A stretch of DNA of 64,000 bases from Pontibacter chinhatensis (GTDB lineage: Bacteria; Bacteroidota; Bacteroidia; Cytophagales; Hymenobacteraceae), in assembly GCF_900113285.1 (NCBI RefSeq), contig NZ_FOOT01000002.1, positions 186,001 through 250,000 on the forward strand. Reading direction: 5' to 3'. A program made the position numbers and the translations under genes. Position 1 is the stretch's first letter. Each line of letters opens with the position of its first letter. This document shows positions 53,659 to 63,680 of this stretch, piece after piece. Below the pieces are notes generated by a model that saw only the letters and a program-made list of their open reading frames with translations, was not told where the DNA came from and did not search any database.

Positions 53659-54132
53659 TCGTTGTTGGTTGTTCGTTACCCGCAGCATAATTCATACTTG
53701 GACGGCTTGCTTAGGCTATACTTCTCCCTTTATCTAACGCAAGTTCTGACTTGTGGATAAAATGAGGACAGTTTTGAACTGGCGAAAGTATAAGCCTAGA
53801 AAGTGTCTTTATCAACTAGCTGCTACAACCCCGCTGCACTCAAACAAGCACTTTTAATTAAAAACCTTCCGAATTCGCTAAAGACGAAATTCGGGAAGGC
53901 AATCAAAGTTTACGAACAGAGAATTCCGATAAAGCGAACAGTCAGGTTTGTACTTTAAGCAGAGTAGCAAGTATAACTTTATACTTTCCCTCCATACTTC
54001 CGTAAGTACATTCCGGCCTTGGTGCGCTTCCCCCGCTCGAGGGATGTCAGCGATTAACAAGCAAGCTACAGGCAAAAAATTACCATTTTACACGGAAGCT
54101 GCCTAAATTTGCAGGCACACAAAATCTATACT
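53659..54132. other. Gene-free stretch before the YebC gene
   Basis: Contains three to four AAGTATA copies (around 53717, 53787, 53969 and 53980), short GTTG/GTTCGTT iterations at 53654-53690, and an imperfect inverted repeat at 53876-53898 (CCTTCCGAATTCG against CGAAATTCGGGAAGG). The YebC promoter is at its right end. No coding frame is convincing. Confidence 0.55.
54104..54111 (+). promoter_or_regulatory. Putative -7 box of the YebC-family gene
   Basis: TAAATTTG fits TAnnTTTG, 21 bases before the ATG at 54133. Its position rules out the upstream in-frame ATG at 54109 as the start. Confidence 0.6.
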
Positions 54133-54840
54133 ATGGGACGCGCATTTGAATTCAGAAAAGCCCGTAAGTTTAAACGCTGGGACAAGATGTCGAAGGCCTT
54201 TACGCGCATCGGCAAAGAGATAGTGATGGCCGTGAAAGAAAGCGGTCCTAACCCGGATACAAACTCCCGCCTGAGAGCGGCAATCCAGAACGCCAAGGGT
54301 GTGAACATGCCGAAAGACCGCGTGGAAGCAGCCATCAAGCGTGCCTCTTCCAAAGAGGAAAAAGACTATGAAGAAGTAATATACGAGGGTTACGCACCGC
54401 ATGGCATTGCCGTAGTGATAGAGTGCGCCACAGATAACCTCAACCGTACAGTTGCCAACGTGCGCATGCACTTCTCCAAAGGCGGCGGATCTCTGGGTAA
54501 AACTGGTTCTCTCGACTTCATGTTCGACCGCAAGGGTATCTTCAAGGTATCGGCTGAGGGGGCGGACCTGGAGGAGCTGGAACTCGAACTCATCGATTTC
54601 GGTGCTGAGGACATTTACGAGCACGAAGGCGAGATCATCATCGAAACACCTTTTACAGAATTCGGCAACATGCAGAAGGGGCTGGAGGAAAAAGGACTGA
54701 ACGTGATCAGCGCCGAGGTGCAGCGCATCCCGACCACCCGCACCGAGCTAACCGAGGAGCAGGAGGAAGAAGTGCTCAGCCTAATAGAGCGCTTCGAGGA
54801 AGACGACGACGTGCAGGCCGTGTACCACAACATGGCCTAA
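54133..54840 (+). CDS. YebC/PmpR-family protein
   Basis: A 235-residue protein of family length. It starts MGRAFEFRKARKFKRWDKMS, with GPNPDTNSRLRAAIQNAKGV and MPKDRVEAAIKRAS following; GKTGSLDFMFDRKGIF and ETPFTEFGNMQKGLEEKG lie in the later domains. YebC proteins were described as transcription regulators and more recently as factors that help ribosomes through difficult sequences. The start chosen is the ATG at 54133, because 54109 falls in the promoter. A strong terminator follows. Confidence 0.93.
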   Translation: MGRAFEFRKARKFKRWDKMSKAFTRIGKEIVMAVKESGPNPDTNSRLRAAIQNAKGVNMPKDRVEAAIKRASSKEEKDYEEVIYEGYAPHGIAVVIECATDNLNRTVANVRMHFSKGGGSLGKTGSLDFMFDRKGIFKVSAEGADLEELELELIDFGAEDIYEHEGEIIIETPFTEFGNMQKGLEEKGLNVISAEVQRIPTTRTELTEEQEEEVLSLIERFEEDDDVQAVYHNMA

Positions 54841-54860
54841 GTATAAAAACTAACACCAAA

Positions 54861-54899
54861 GTGGCTGCCCGGGTACACTCGGGCAGCCACTTTATTTTT
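54861..54899 (+). terminator. Hairpin terminator after the YebC-family gene
   Basis: Perfect 11-base arms at 54861-54871 and 54880-54890 around an 8-base loop, followed by TTTATTTTTA. It lies 20 bases after the stop. Confidence 0.9.
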
Positions 54900-54940
54900 A
54901 ATATATACGTATCCACACGTATCCTAAAAGTAAAATATAT

Positions 54941-55903
54941 ATGCTGCTGTACTTTCTATTTGTCATCGGCTTTGTCCTCCTTATTAAAGGTGCCGACGTT
55001 CTGGTGGATGGAGCTTCCTCCATTGCCAAGCGCTACGGCTTATCCGACATGGTAGTAGGCCTGACGATCGTTTCCTTCGGCACTTCCCTTCCGGAGCTCA
55101 TCGTCAACATCTTTGCCAGTGCCGACGGGCAACCCGAATTAGCGATCGGCAACGTGTTTGGCAGCAACGTGGCAAACCTCTTACTCATACTTGGAGTTAC
55201 CGCCATCATATGCCCCCTGCCCATCAAGCGGGCCACTGTGCTCACAGAGATTCCCTTCTCCTTGATCGCCACCCTGCTGGTGGGCTTCCTGGCTAATGCT
55301 ACCCTGTTCAACAACCGGTACGACCTATACATCAGCCGCCTAGATGGCGCTATACTATTGGGGTTCTTCGCAATGTTCATGATTTATATCTACCACGTAG
55401 CCAGAACAAACAAAGACGAGGTGGTAGTGGAGGACGACGCAGCACTGATGCCAATCGGGAAATCTATATTTTTTATCCTGCTGGGGGCAGGAGGCCTGTT
55501 TTTGGGTGGCACCTGGGTGGTGGACGGTGCTGTACACATTGCGCAATCATTCGGGCTGAGCGAATCTTTCATCGGCCTGACGGTCGTGGCCATTGGTACC
55601 TCGCTTCCTGAACTTGTAACCTCTGCGATGGCTGCATACCGCCGTAATATTGATATTGCCGTTGGCAACGTGGTGGGTTCTAACATCTTCAACCTGCTTT
55701 GGATCCTGGGCATCAGTGCCCTTATTACGCCGCTACCCTTCAATGTAATGAACAATTCGGACATCGTGATGATGATCCTGGCGAGTGCTATGCTTATCAT
55801 TGCGCTGCCTATCGGAAGGCGCAACGCCATTGATCGGCTTAATGGTATAGTATTCCTGCTGGTATACTTTGCCTACATCACTTACCTCGTAATGAGAGGC
55901 TAA
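54941..55903 (+). CDS. Calcium/sodium antiporter (CaCA family, YrbG-like)
   Basis: A 320-residue membrane protein with about ten helices and the two inverted alpha repeats of the family: GTSLPELIVNIFASADGQPE with GNVFGSNVANLLLILG, and GTSLPELVTSAMAAYRRNID with GNVVGSNIFNLLWILG. These hold the Glu residues that bind cations. It exchanges calcium or sodium across the inner membrane. It begins 42 bases after the YebC terminator hairpin; two ACGTATCC direct repeats lie in that gap (54907-54914, 54917-54924). Confidence 0.92.
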   Translation: MLLYFLFVIGFVLLIKGADVLVDGASSIAKRYGLSDMVVGLTIVSFGTSLPELIVNIFASADGQPELAIGNVFGSNVANLLLILGVTAIICPLPIKRATVLTEIPFSLIATLLVGFLANATLFNNRYDLYISRLDGAILLGFFAMFMIYIYHVARTNKDEVVVEDDAALMPIGKSIFFILLGAGGLFLGGTWVVDGAVHIAQSFGLSESFIGLTVVAIGTSLPELVTSAMAAYRRNIDIAVGNVVGSNIFNLLWILGISALITPLPFNVMNNSDIVMMILASAMLIIALPIGRRNAIDRLNGIVFLLVYFAYITYLVMRG

Positions 55904-55916
55904 ATCCAAACACATA

Positions 55917-55970
55917 AGTATAAACGAGCAAGCCCCTTTTCATGAGATGAGGGGCTTGCTCGTTTATACT
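55917..55970. terminator. Long hairpin terminator with AGTATA at its ends
   Basis: Perfect 21-base arms at 55917-55937 and 55950-55970 around a 12-base loop. Each arm begins or ends with AGTATA/TATACT, the core of the genome-wide motif. It starts 13 bases after the antiporter stop. The right side lacks a strong T run, so termination may rely on stem strength. Confidence 0.75.
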
Positions 55971-56437
55971 CCCCAAATACCCTTCAGCCTACCCGCCTCT
56001 GCGAGCTATTCTCAATTCAGGTGTCCTCCCTGGACCGTCTTTCCTCAAGGTTTACTCAACTCCATTGCTCCCGGCATTTTATACTTTACAGCCCCCGCAC
56101 TTTTATACTTCATTCAGCGCTCAGCCCCTCCCCTTCTGTTTCTGTAGGCAGTAAAATGCTACATCACACCACCAACACACAATCAACTGATTACAAATAC
56201 CATAGCACATAAACCTGCAGAAGTGAAGTAGTCGTGACGTAGTGGTAGCGTAGCAAAACTGTAGCTACTTCTTTTGGATCCGGTTTGATTGCCCCTGTAA
56301 TTAATTCATCTTTGACACATAAAAGTACCCGATGTTACACTACAGATTTTTGGGGTGCATTTATGGACATCAGTAATTGATTAATCACGAAGAGACAAAA
56401 CAACCTATCATTTTTATTTCACCTAATAACATTTTGT
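55971..56437. other. Gene-free stretch before susC
   Basis: AT-rich leader of the SusC gene. It holds two TATACTT copies near 56085 and 56105, a short GAAGTAG/CTACTTC stem (56226-56272) followed by T's, and the likely promoter at 56284-56314. No coding frame is convincing. Confidence 0.55.
56284..56314 (+). promoter_or_regulatory. Putative promoter of the SusC/SusD operon
   Basis: TTTG at 56284-56287, 19 bases, then CATCTTTG at 56307-56314, one mismatch from TAnnTTTG. It would give a leader of about 115 bases before the ATG at 56438. Confidence 0.45.
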
Positions 56438-59400
56438 ATGAGAAGAAAACTATACACAGCACTGGGCTGTATCACCCTGGCTGCCAGTTTTACCTCCGCA
56501 GTAGCGGCAGGCGGCACCCTTGGGTTACAGCCTTTGCCCCTCGAAGCTACCCGGGCAAACACCCTCACCGGAAAAGTGTCGGATGAGAATGGCATGGGCC
56601 TTCCGGGTGTAACGGTAGTGCTGAAAGGGACTACGAGAGGCACAACCACGGACGCAAACGGCAATTTCTCCCTATCCGTGCCGGACGCAAACGGAACGCT
56701 TGTGTTCTCTTTCATCGGCTACCTCCCTCAGGAAGTACAGATAAACAACCAGTCCACCTTCCAGATATCGCTGGCGCCTGACACCAAGGCTTTGGAAGAG
56801 GTGGTAGTAGTAGGGTACGGCACCCAGAAAAAGAGTGTAGTAACAGGCGCTATCAGCAGCGTGAAGTCCACAGATTTGGAGAACCAGCAGATTACGAGGG
56901 TGGAGCAGGCGCTGCAGGGCCGCACAACTGGTGTAACCGTGGCCAGTAACTCCGGCGCTCCGGGTGCGGCAGCCACCGTGCGCGTGCGTGGCATCACGAC
57001 CCTCAACAGCAACGACCCACTGTATGTAGTAGATGGCGTGGTGGTAAACGGCGGTATCGACTACCTTAACCAGGCCGACATCGAATCGATTGAAGTGCTG
57101 AAGGATGCGGCCTCTGCCGCCATTTACGGTGCTCGCGCCGCTACGGGGGTTATACTTGTAACAACCAAGCGTGGCAAGTCCGGGGCTATCAACGTGAACT
57201 ATAACGGCTACCTGGGCACACAGGCCCCGGCCAGAAAGCTGGACCTGCTCAATGCGACAGAGTATGCCACGCTACGTAATGAGGCCTCGGTGAATGGTGG
57301 AGGTGGCATTGTGTACCAGGACCCCAGATCACTTGGTGAAGGCACCGACTGGCAGGAGTATGTATTCAACGATGATGCACGCATTCAGAACCATGAGTTT
57401 AGCATTAGCGGCGGCGGAGATAAATCGACTTTCTTCATGTCTTACGGCTACCTGGACCAGGAAGGCATCGTTACCAGCGAGATATCCAACTACAAACGCC
57501 ATAACGTTCGCCTCAACTCTAACCACAAAATAGCCAGCTGGCTAACAGTGGGGCAAAACCTGGGCTACTCCCACATCAAGAGCCAGGGCAGCCTGAACCC
57601 TAATACCGAGTTTGGTGGTCCGCTCAGCTCAGCCATCAACCTTGATCCGACTACGCCTGTGCTGATTACAGACCCGGCTATCATTAATGACCCGAGCAGC
57701 GTGTATAACAGGCAGCCAACAGTATGGAGCCCACAAGGCTATCCTTATGGCATCTCCACCACGGTGCAGCAGGAGATGACAAACCCGCTGGCCTACATTC
57801 AGACCCAGCTGGGTAACCACGGCTGGTCTGATAACATCGTGGGGAACGTGTTCGCGGAGCTGGAGCCCATAAAAGGACTGAAGTTCCGCTCTACAGTAGG
57901 CACCAAACTGGCTTACTGGGGTGGCGAGAGCTTCCGCCCTATTTATTACCTGAACGCTTCCACGCAGAGCACGCAAACGGCCTTTAACCGCGACAGGCAC
58001 AAGACTTTTGACTATAATATAGAGAACATCCTCTCCTATACCCGCTCGATAGAAAAGCATAACTTTACCCTATTGGCAGGACAGGGCGCCTACCGCGACA
58101 GCCATACCAGCGGTATTTCCATCTCCTTTACCAATATTCCGGCCAAGACGTTTGATGAGGCTTCCTTTAACCTGAAGGTGCCGACTGCTAACCGCTCTTC
58201 CGACGCCTACGAAGGCATAGACCATACCGTAAGCTCACTGTTCGGGCGCGTGGTGTATGACTATGATGAGAAGTACCTGTTCACCGGTATTATCCGCCGC
58301 GACGGTTCCTCCCGCTTTGGTACCAACAACAAGTATGGCTACTTCCCATCTGCCTCCATCGGCTGGGTGGCCTCCAACGAGAACTTCTGGCCAAGCAATG
58401 ATGTAGTGAACTTCCTCAAAATTAGAGGTTCTTACGGCGTAGTGGGTAACGATGCGCTGGGTGACTTCCGCTACATCTCTACCGTAGGGCCAGGCCGTAA
58501 CTATACGTTCGGCAACGATATTTACCTGATTGGCTACAGCCCGGATGCCCCTGCCAACCCGGACCTGCGCTGGGAGGAAACTACTCAGACCAACATCGGC
58601 TTCGAAACCAACCTGTTCCAGAACTGGACCCTGACCTTCGACTGGTACAACAAGAAAACATCCGGCATTCTGCAGCAGATAGACCTGCCTGGTTACGTAG
58701 GCGCCACCGGCAGACCGTGGGGCAACGTGGCTGACATGGAAAACCGTGGCGTGGAGCTGGAGCTGGGTTACGGCCAGCAAATTGGCGAGTTCAACTTCAG
58801 GGTTAGCGGTAACGTTTCCTACCTGCAGAACGAAATCACCTACCTGGGTGACGGCAAGGAGTTCCTGGAAGGTGGTGAGAACATTCAGAACCTGTCTTAC
58901 CCGCTCACCCGCATGGCAGTTGGCCAGTCTTATGGCGCTTTCTACGGCTTCCGCACCAACGGCATCTTCCAGAACGAGGAAGAAGTACAGAGCTACAAAA
59001 ACTCCGAAGGCAGCGTGATACAACCGGATGCAAAACCGGGTGATTTCCGCTGGGTAGACCAGAACGGCGACGGGCAGATAAACGGTGATGACCGCACCTT
59101 TATCGGAAAGCCACTTCCAGACTGGACGTTCGGCATCAACTTCACGGCCAACTATAAGAACTTCGACCTGCTGATTTTCGGACAGGGAGCGGCCGGCAAC
59201 CAGATCTTCCAGGGCCTGCGTCGCCTCGACATCCCGAATGCGAACTGGCAACAGTCAGCCCTGGGCCGCTGGACAGGCGAGGGCAGCACGAACGAATACC
59301 CAAGGCTGACCACTGCAGACGACAACCGTAACTTCACCAACCCTTCCGACTTCATGCTGGAGGATGGCGACTACTTCCGCATCAAGACCCTGCAGCTGGG

Positions 59401-59596
59401 TTATACTTTGCCAAACTCGCTTACTTCCAAGATTTCCATGCAGAAGGCGCGCGTGTACGTGAGCAGCAACAATTTAATCACCTTCACCAACTACACTGGC
59501 TATGACCCCGAGATCGGCGGCAGCATTTTCGGCATCGACAGAGCTTTCTATCCGCAGGCGCGCTCTTTCATGGTAGGTGTTAACATCGGGTTTTAA
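56438..59596 (+). CDS. SusC/RagA TonB-dependent outer-membrane transporter
   Basis: A 1052-residue protein with a signal peptide (about residues 1-24, ending near AVAAGG). Residues about 42-125 form a carboxypeptidase-regulatory-like domain (TLTGKVSDENGMGLPGVTVV). The plug follows: EEVVVVGYGTQKKSVVTGAI and PLYVVDGVVVNGGIDYLNQA, IESIEVLKDAASAAIYGARA. The rest is the beta barrel ending in FMVGVNIGF. It imports oligosaccharides together with the SusD lipoprotein encoded 18 bases downstream. The GH16 gene in the same cluster points to a beta-glucan. A SusD pair and the LuxR-type regulator mark a polysaccharide utilization locus. Confidence 0.95.
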   Translation: MRRKLYTALGCITLAASFTSAVAAGGTLGLQPLPLEATRANTLTGKVSDENGMGLPGVTVVLKGTTRGTTTDANGNFSLSVPDANGTLVFSFIGYLPQEVQINNQSTFQISLAPDTKALEEVVVVGYGTQKKSVVTGAISSVKSTDLENQQITRVEQALQGRTTGVTVASNSGAPGAAATVRVRGITTLNSNDPLYVVDGVVVNGGIDYLNQADIESIEVLKDAASAAIYGARAATGVILVTTKRGKSGAINVNYNGYLGTQAPARKLDLLNATEYATLRNEASVNGGGGIVYQDPRSLGEGTDWQEYVFNDDARIQNHEFSISGGGDKSTFFMSYGYLDQEGIVTSEISNYKRHNVRLNSNHKIASWLTVGQNLGYSHIKSQGSLNPNTEFGGPLSSAINLDPTTPVLITDPAIINDPSSVYNRQPTVWSPQGYPYGISTTVQQEMTNPLAYIQTQLGNHGWSDNIVGNVFAELEPIKGLKFRSTVGTKLAYWGGESFRPIYYLNASTQSTQTAFNRDRHKTFDYNIENILSYTRSIEKHNFTLLAGQGAYRDSHTSGISISFTNIPAKTFDEASFNLKVPTANRSSDAYEGIDHTVSSLFGRVVYDYDEKYLFTGIIRRDGSSRFGTNNKYGYFPSASIGWVASNENFWPSNDVVNFLKIRGSYGVVGNDALGDFRYISTVGPGRNYTFGNDIYLIGYSPDAPANPDLRWEETTQTNIGFETNLFQNWTLTFDWYNKKTSGILQQIDLPGYVGATGRPWGNVADMENRGVELELGYGQQIGEFNFRVSGNVSYLQNEITYLGDGKEFLEGGENIQNLSYPLTRMAVGQSYGAFYGFRTNGIFQNEEEVQSYKNSEGSVIQPDAKPGDFRWVDQNGDGQINGDDRTFIGKPLPDWTFGINFTANYKNFDLLIFGQGAAGNQIFQGLRRLDIPNANWQQSALGRWTGEGSTNEYPRLTTADDNRNFTNPSDFMLEDGDYFRIKTLQLGYTLPNSLTSKISMQKARVYVSSNNLITFTNYTGYDPEIGGSIFGIDRAFYPQARSFMVGVNIGF

Positions 59597-59614
59597 TTTT
59601 TTAGAAGAGACAAC

Positions 59615-61123
59615 ATGAAACGTACCTATATACATTACCTGGCTGTAGCTGCACTGGCTTTACCCCTGCTCAGCTCCTGCGAAAAAGAATTTCTGGAGGT
59701 AGACCCGCGGGGCACCGTGCTGGAATCGAATTACTATGCCAACCCTGAGCAAGCCTTTGCCGGCGTGGTGGCAGCCTACGACCCGATGGGTTGGGAGGCC
59801 GGAGGCACTTACCATAACATCGGGGCCATCAATGCCGCTTCCGACGACGCCTATGCCGGTGGCGGTGGCTCCTCGGACATGAACACCTGGCAAGTATGGA
59901 ACAACTATACATTAGACCCAGCCATCGGTCCGCAGGGCGAGTACTGGAACAGGAACTTCACCGGTGTTTCCCGCTCCAACACCCTGCTGGAGAAAGTGCA
60001 GGGTGGCATCCCCGGCCTGGACAACGTCACCACTGCGCGTTATGCGGCGGAGGCCAAGTTCCTGAGAGCCTACTACTACTTTGAGCTGGTGCGCCTGTTC
60101 CGCAATGTGCCGCTCTTTACGGCCTCGCTTTCTACCGATCAGATATACAATGTAGAGCAGGTGGGTCCGGACCAGGTATACACCCAGATAGAAAAAGACC
60201 TGACGGAAGCCATTCCGGATCTGCCCATGACTGTGTCTGCAGCCGCTGAAGGCGGTCGCGCTACGCAGGGTACGGCCAAGGCACTGCTGGGCAAAGTATA
60301 CCTTTACCAGCAAAAGTGGCGGGAAGCGGCTACCCAACTGGCAGACGTAAACGGCACGCCGGGCGGCACAAGCCAGTACGGCTACAAGCTACTGGATAAC
60401 TTCGGCGACATCTTCCGTCCAAACAACAAGTATCATAGCGAGTCCATTCTGGAGATTGGGCATACCACCCAGGCCAATGCCGACTGGGGTAGCTGGCCGA
60501 ATTTTGAGGGCAACGTGGCTGTCACTATGTTTGGCCCGAGGGGTTACGCCGGCCCAACCTACGTGGCAGGCTGGGGCTTTAACCCGCTTACACTGGACCT
60601 GGTAAATGCCCTGAAAGGCGACCCACGCTACAAGTATACCGTTGCCAACATCGACAGCCTGGAGCAGGCCGGCGTGGCCACTTACGAAAAGGGCTATCAG
60701 AACACGGGTTACTTTGTAGAGAAGTATGCGCCAAAAGTAGAGTGGAAAACCACCGGTGGCGGCGAACCGCTGCTCAACTGGCCTAACAACTACATCGAGA
60801 TTCGCCTGGCGGATACTTACCTGATGGAGGCCGAGGCGCTGGTGCAGGGAGGTGGAGACGCTGGCCGTGCCGCAGAGTTGCTTAACGCTGTGCGGGCCCG
60901 TGTAGGTCTGGCTGCTGTACCTGCCACGCTGGAGAACATCTATAAAGAGCGCCGCCTGGAGCTGGCCACCGAAGGCCACCGCTGGCACGACCTGATACGC
61001 ACCGGCAGGGCAGCTACTGTACTTGCTCCCTATGGCTTTGTGCCCGGCAAGCATGAGGTACTGCCCATCCCGCAGGCAGAGCTCAACAACACCAAGCTGG
61101 TGCAGAACCCTGAGTACAGGTAG
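59615..61123 (+). CDS. SusD/RagB glycan-binding lipoprotein
   Basis: A 502-residue lipoprotein: the signal ends LLSSCEKEFLEVDPRG with the lipidated Cys at about residue 22. Tetratricopeptide-like helices are seen in AEAKFLRAYYYFELVRLFRN and GKVYLYQQKWREAATQL. The C-terminal part has LADTYLMEAEALVQGGGDAG and VRARVGL, then IYKERRLELATEGHRWHDLI, typical of the family. It captures glycans at the surface and closes over the SusC pore. The start is set by the ATG 18 bases after susC. Confidence 0.95.
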   Translation: MKRTYIHYLAVAALALPLLSSCEKEFLEVDPRGTVLESNYYANPEQAFAGVVAAYDPMGWEAGGTYHNIGAINAASDDAYAGGGGSSDMNTWQVWNNYTLDPAIGPQGEYWNRNFTGVSRSNTLLEKVQGGIPGLDNVTTARYAAEAKFLRAYYYFELVRLFRNVPLFTASLSTDQIYNVEQVGPDQVYTQIEKDLTEAIPDLPMTVSAAAEGGRATQGTAKALLGKVYLYQQKWREAATQLADVNGTPGGTSQYGYKLLDNFGDIFRPNNKYHSESILEIGHTTQANADWGSWPNFEGNVAVTMFGPRGYAGPTYVAGWGFNPLTLDLVNALKGDPRYKYTVANIDSLEQAGVATYEKGYQNTGYFVEKYAPKVEWKTTGGGEPLLNWPNNYIEIRLADTYLMEAEALVQGGGDAGRAAELLNAVRARVGLAAVPATLENIYKERRLELATEGHRWHDLIRTGRAATVLAPYGFVPGKHEVLPIPQAELNNTKLVQNPEYR

Positions 61124-61156
61124 GTCTTAGGCAATTTATTTTAATAGCAAGAAATT

Positions 61157-62602
61157 ATGAGACATAGCATTATCATAAACAATTTTTACACCCTGCTAAT
61201 GGCGGTGCTGCTGACAGGTGCTTTTTCGGCCTGTACACCCGAGTCATCAGACAAGGAACTGGCTCCTGCCCCATCCGCCGAGATGGTGAAGTTCACGGCA
61301 ACGCCGGCCTCAAACAACGCGAACATCATCAACTTCCGGAATGAGACACCAGGAGCTTTCAAGGCCATCTGGGACTTTGGGAACGGAGGCGCCGCTGAAG
61401 GCGACCAGGTGCAGGGTGCTTTCGCGGTGGAAGGTGATTATACCGTTACCCTGACCGTTTTCACCAGCGGAGGCTATGCCAAAAGCTCGCAGGTAATTCA
61501 CATTGCCGAGACCAATGTGTCGATGCTGGACCGGGAGGATTATAACTTCCTGACGGGCGGTGCGGACGCTGCAAATGGCAAGACCTGGGTGATGGAGAAA
61601 GACTTCCGCGGCCACCTGGGGGTGGGCGAAAACGTGGCAACGAACCCATCTCCTAACTGGTGGGCTGCCGGCGCCAACGAAAAAGCCGGGGTTGGCATGT
61701 ATGATGACGAGATGACCTTTAAACTGGAAGGCTTCTCCTATACATACAAGAACAACGGCGATACTTACGCCAACAAGGATTATGCAACTGAGATTGGGGG
61801 AGCCTCCGGAGCCTCTGAAGACGTAACCGTATCCTACACGCCACCGACCAACCTGAGCTGGAGCATCACCGAAGAAAATGGTGTTAAGTACCTGACCATC
61901 TCGAACAGTGGCTTTTTATCCTACTATGTGGGCGTTTCCAAGTATAGAATCCTTGCCCTGTCGGAGAATGAGATGTACCTGATGAGCGACCAGAAGGGAG
62001 TGCCCGGCAATGCGTGGTTCTACCGCTTCGTACCGAAAGGGTATACTCGGCCAGTAGAGGAAAAGCCTTACAAGATCACCGACATCTACGACGACTTCGA
62101 CACGAACGGGAATGTAGTATGGAAAACCGAGAACCTGCTGCTCAACGAGAGCTACGACAACCCGGCTCCGTTCCCGATAAACGAGTCTGCTAAGGTAGCC
62201 ATGTATGTGAAGCAGGCAGGCCAGCAATATGAGTTCGCCAACATGTTCACCGACTTCGAGCATAAGCTGGATCTGCGCGAGCGCCATGTGTTCAAGATAA
62301 AGGTGTTCATCCCGGGCTACAATGACTTTGAGACGGCCGATGGAGAAACATGGGCTAACCCGCGCCTGCTCAAGCAGGTTTCCATCAAGCTGCAGGATGG
62401 CACATCCTCGCAACCCTGGGCAAACCAGGTGGAGATAAAGCAGCAAGTGGACAAGCTGAATGAATGGGTAGAGCTGACCTTTGACTTCGGCGCCGCCGAA
62501 ACCATCAACAGAAAAGACCTGGATAGAATTGTGATACAGGCAGGCGGTGAGGGCAACTTTATCCCTGGCATCTTCTTCCTGGACGATTTCAGGCTGGAGT
62601 AA
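61157..62602 (+). CDS. PKD-domain surface lipoprotein (SusE/F position)
   Basis: A 481-residue lipoprotein. The signal ends GAFSACTPESSDKE (Cys about residue 26). Residues about 40-120 are a PKD domain (FRNETPGAFKAIWDFGNGGA, DYTVTLTVFTSGGYAKSSQV). The middle, about 125-300, is an unassigned beta-rich part. The C-terminal 160 residues resemble a carbohydrate-binding beta sandwich (VAMYVKQAGQQYEFANMFTD, DRIVIQAGGEGN FIPGIFFLDDF). It takes the position of SusE/SusF, so it likely binds the same glucan at the surface. The exact binding target is unknown. Confidence 0.85.
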   Translation: MRHSIIINNFYTLLMAVLLTGAFSACTPESSDKELAPAPSAEMVKFTATPASNNANIINFRNETPGAFKAIWDFGNGGAAEGDQVQGAFAVEGDYTVTLTVFTSGGYAKSSQVIHIAETNVSMLDREDYNFLTGGADAANGKTWVMEKDFRGHLGVGENVATNPSPNWWAAGANEKAGVGMYDDEMTFKLEGFSYTYKNNGDTYANKDYATEIGGASGASEDVTVSYTPPTNLSWSITEENGVKYLTISNSGFLSYYVGVSKYRILALSENEMYLMSDQKGVPGNAWFYRFVPKGYTRPVEEKPYKITDIYDDFDTNGNVVWKTENLLLNESYDNPAPFPINESAKVAMYVKQAGQQYEFANMFTDFEHKLDLRERHVFKIKVFIPGYNDFETADGETWANPRLLKQVSIKLQDGTSSQPWANQVEIKQQVDKLNEWVELTFDFGAAETINRKDLDRIVIQAGGEGNFIPGIFFLDDFRLE

Positions 62603-62693
62603 GCCTTTAAAAGAAGTATGGTCTGGCCGACATCCGGGCCATACTTTCATCTCAAAGTATAAAGTTGAATTGCAGGGAGACTATCGCTATGTC

Positions 62694-63590
62694 ATGCCTG
62701 CTAGAAAGCCATCATACTATATGTTATTGCTAGGACTAAAACAGATGCTGCTAGCCCTGATTGCCTGCGGCACGGTGTTCTCTTATGCGGCCTGTAGCCA
62801 GAAAGACGAACCCAAACCCTATATAGCCACTCCTACGGCCCCGGTCGACAAAAACTGGAAATTCGAGACCACCCCTGTTTGGGCGGATGAGTTCGATTAC
62901 ACTGGCGCACCAGACCCCAAGAAATGGGGCTACGATACAGGCGGCCATGGCTGGGGCAACAACGAGTTGCAGTATTACACTGATAAGGCGTCCAATGCCA
63001 GCGTGGCCAACGGCATACTTACCATCACTGCCCGCAAAGAGAACGAGGGCGGCATGGAGTATACTTCGGCCAGGCTTGTCACTAAAAACAAAGGAGACTT
63101 TTTGTATGGCAGAATCGAGGTGCGGGCAAAACTGCCGACCGGAAAAGGCACCTGGCCGGCTATCTGGATGCTCCCGACCGACTGGGCCTACGGAGGCTGG
63201 CCAAAATCCGGTGAGATAGACATTATGGAGCACGTGGGCTATGACCAGAACAACGTGCACATCACAGTGCATACCGAGGACTATAACCACGGCAAAGGCA
63301 CCCAGAAAGGCAAAAGCAAAATAGTGCCTACCGCCAGCACCGCCTTCCACAATTACCGCGTGGACTGGACCCCCTACTCTATCAGGGGCTTCATTGACGA
63401 CGAAAAAGTGTTTGAGTTTATCAACGAGGGCAAAGGCTTTGCCTCCTGGCCATTCGATAAGCGCTTTCACCTGCTGCTCAACATCGCGGTTGGTGGCAAC
63501 TGGGGAGGCGCTCAAGGCGTCGACCCTACCGTTTACCCGCAAAGTATGGAAGTGGATTATGTTCGCGTCTACAAACTGATTGAAGGATAA
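62694..63590 (+). CDS. GH16 family beta-glucanase lipoprotein (laminarinase-like)
   Basis: A 298-residue protein from ATG 62694; a second ATG at 62721 is also possible, while the longer frame from 62547 overlaps the previous gene and is rejected. The signal ends GTVFSYAACSQKDEP, so it is a lipoprotein. GEIDIMEHVGYD holds the catalytic ExDxxE: Glu174, Asp176 and Glu179. WGYDTGGHGWGNNELQYYTD and LLLNIAVGGNWGGAQGVDPT are typical of bacterial endo-1,3-beta-glucanases. It would cut beta-1,3-glucan at the cell surface so that SusC/SusD can import the fragments. Confidence 0.92.
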   Translation: MPARKPSYYMLLLGLKQMLLALIACGTVFSYAACSQKDEPKPYIATPTAPVDKNWKFETTPVWADEFDYTGAPDPKKWGYDTGGHGWGNNELQYYTDKASNASVANGILTITARKENEGGMEYTSARLVTKNKGDFLYGRIEVRAKLPTGKGTWPAIWMLPTDWAYGGWPKSGEIDIMEHVGYDQNNVHITVHTEDYNHGKGTQKGKSKIVPTASTAFHNYRVDWTPYSIRGFIDDEKVFEFINEGKGFASWPFDKRFHLLLNIAVGGNWGGAQGVDPTVYPQSMEVDYVRVYKLIEG

Positions 63591-63680
63591 GGCACAGCGC
63601 TTACTATACAGCAGGCCATTGAGTATTTACCTCTGAGCCCGCTTATACTTTCTTAAAAGGTGAATTTTTAGACAAAGCGA

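Noticed and set aside
54109..54132. Upstream start of the YebC-family gene
   Set aside because: It falls within the TAAATTTG promoter box; the family starts with MGRAFEFRK at 54133.
58235..59251. Long minus-strand frame of 338 codons
   Set aside because: It lies wholly inside the SusC gene, which has clear family motifs; the antisense product has no domain.
62547..62693. Upstream start of the GH16 gene
   Set aside because: It overlaps the preceding lipoprotein gene and would put a non-signal sequence before a clear lipoprotein signal.
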